Of a DNA stretch of 64,000 nucleotides, positions 63,333 to 64,000 are shown piece after piece. Source of the DNA: Lentzea guizhouensis (GTDB lineage: Bacteria; Actinomycetota; Actinomycetes; Mycobacteriales; Pseudonocardiaceae); contig NZ_CP016793.1 of assembly GCF_001701025.1 (NCBI RefSeq), positions 1,550,001-1,614,000 on the forward strand, in the 5' to 3' direction. The stretch's first letter is position 1; each line of letters opens with the position of its first letter. A program made the position numbers and the translations under genes. The notes below the pieces were generated by a model that ran no database searches, was not told the DNA's origin, and saw nothing but the letters and a program-made list of their open reading frames with translations.

Positions 63333-64000
63333 GTGGAGCGGCCCAGCCAGCACCGCGGAGACGTGTCGAGTGATGTGCCCGGCGCGATCCCTCCGCCTCA
63401 GGGCTGCTCTCCCGCAAGCGGCGGTGCCATGCTCTGGAGCGAGGGTGCGGAGCTGGTCGCGCGGCTGGCTGCCCTGTTCGAACTGCGCGGAACGGACAAT
63501 CCCGGGTTGCGGGAATTCCGCGGCTGTACCGCGGTAGCCACTGGCCTCACGGACGCGTTGCGCGGCGCCACCCGTCTCGTTCGCGCCGTGCGCTGCTCTT
63601 CTCTGGACGAGATCGGCTGGGTGCGGACCGGATTGACGCCGATGTCACCGATTCCGGCAGCCGGCGGCGTGAAGTTTCAGGTCGTGCTCGACACGGCGGT
63701 GGCCTGCGCAACCGGGGAAACCGCGAGACTGCTCGACCGTGCGGCCTCCGGTTGGCAGGTGCGTCTGCTGCACGGCGTACCGGTGGAGATGGTGCTGATC
63801 GACGACAACGCCGCCCTGTTGGCCAGGAAGGGGGACGCGGCGGCGGAACATGTGTGGTTCGTTCGGTCCTCGCCGCTCCTGGAGATCATGATCGACGTGT
63901 TCCACACGCTGTGGTCATTGGCGGCCCCTGTCACCGGCCACATCGTCATGGGGCTCGACGATGACGGGATAACCGAGCAAGACCGCGCGCTTCTCGTGAT
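63333..64000 (+). CDS. LuxR-family transcriptional regulator, truncated by window edge
   Basis: An open frame from GTG 63333 (GAGGGAG upstream) to the end of the window, at least 222 residues. The body resembles actinobacterial TrmB/LuxR-type regulators: LWSEGAELVARLAALFELRG, then WQVRLLHGVPVEMVLIDDNA and LLEIMIDVFHTLWSLAAPVT. The last visible residues (GITEQDRALLV) correspond to the start of a LuxR HTH, which lies beyond the edge. It is divergent from the RNase-like gene and may regulate it. Confidence 0.7.
   Translation, partial: MERPSQHRGDVSSDVPGAIPPPQGCSPASGGAMLWSEGAELVARLAALFELRGTDNPGLREFRGCTAVATGLTDALRGATRLVRAVRCSSLDEIGWVRTGLTPMSPIPAAGGVKFQVVLDTAVACATGETARLLDRAASGWQVRLLHGVPVEMVLIDDNAALLARKGDAAAEHVWFVRSSPLLEIMIDVFHTLWSLAAPVTGHIVMGLDDDGITEQDRALLV

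Noticed and set aside
1..64000. tRNA, rRNA or classical riboswitch genes
   Set aside because: I saw no cloverleaf with the T-loop consensus and no rRNA or known riboswitch core by eye; a covariance-model scan would be the decisive test.

Overview
The window is high-GC DNA (roughly two-thirds G+C by eye) from a filamentous actinomycete. GTG and TTG starts, an RbpA paralog, ANTAR, STAS and RsbW-type switch proteins, a DUF574 methyltransferase and actinobacterial-style UTRA and XRE regulators all point that way. Pseudonocardiales is my best guess, from family flavour only. No rRNA or tRNA gene was recognised.

Region 1 (0.1-11.5 kb) is a 7-deazaguanine-type cluster. A GntR regulator and a UTRA-only paralog are divergent from a tightly coupled run: a tandem-domain QueD-like protein, QueE, FolE, a TGT/DpdA-like transglycosylase-fold protein, a nucleoside-phosphorylase-like protein, a thymidylate-kinase-like P-loop kinase, a DUF2797 protein, a methyltransferase and a NUDIX protein. 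QueC is absent, so the predicted free product is 7-carboxy-7-deazaguanine (CDG) unless queC lies elsewhere. A second QueD, a degenerate NUDIX and an inositol-phosphatase-family enzyme follow at 19.6-21.6 kb.

Region 2 (11.5-16.2 kb) holds a large CHAT protease-NTPase-TPR protein coupled to a small single-TM protein. Two inverted 31-bp repeats (29/31 identical) flank the pair, which is a candidate immune or cell-suicide module. Region 3 (16-34.5 kb) carries a HAD protein, an XRE regulator, a NYN/LOTUS ribonuclease-like protein, the RbpA paralog, an NB-ARC-TPR protein with a DUF574 methyltransferase, and a protein with a possible PD-(D/E)XK motif. Several genes here have single-base frameshifts.

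Region 4 (34.5-59.6 kb) is repeat-rich. Four copies of one composite non-coding element (hairpin, conserved core, array of 49-50 bp units, closing hairpin) carry 9, 0, 1 and 9 units. A segmental duplication of about 1.6 kb (GAF-ANTAR gene, leader hairpin, zinc-ribbon gene) lies next to the two long arrays. Between them are a signalling cluster (STAS, histidine kinase, ANTAR, RsbW-like kinase, two more STAS), a solute-binding lipoprotein, a CDF transporter, an Rhs protein followed by what looks like an array of orphan tips and small membrane immunity candidates each closed by a hairpin, lipoproteins, an IS remnant, an ECF sigma factor, a truncated DNA ligase and a five-repeat type I-E-like CRISPR array without cas genes.

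Region 5 (59.7-64 kb) has two tiny coupled ORFs, a short-chain dehydrogenase, a decayed serine recombinase, a secreted guanyl-specific RNase-like protein and the start of a LuxR-type regulator cut by the window edge.
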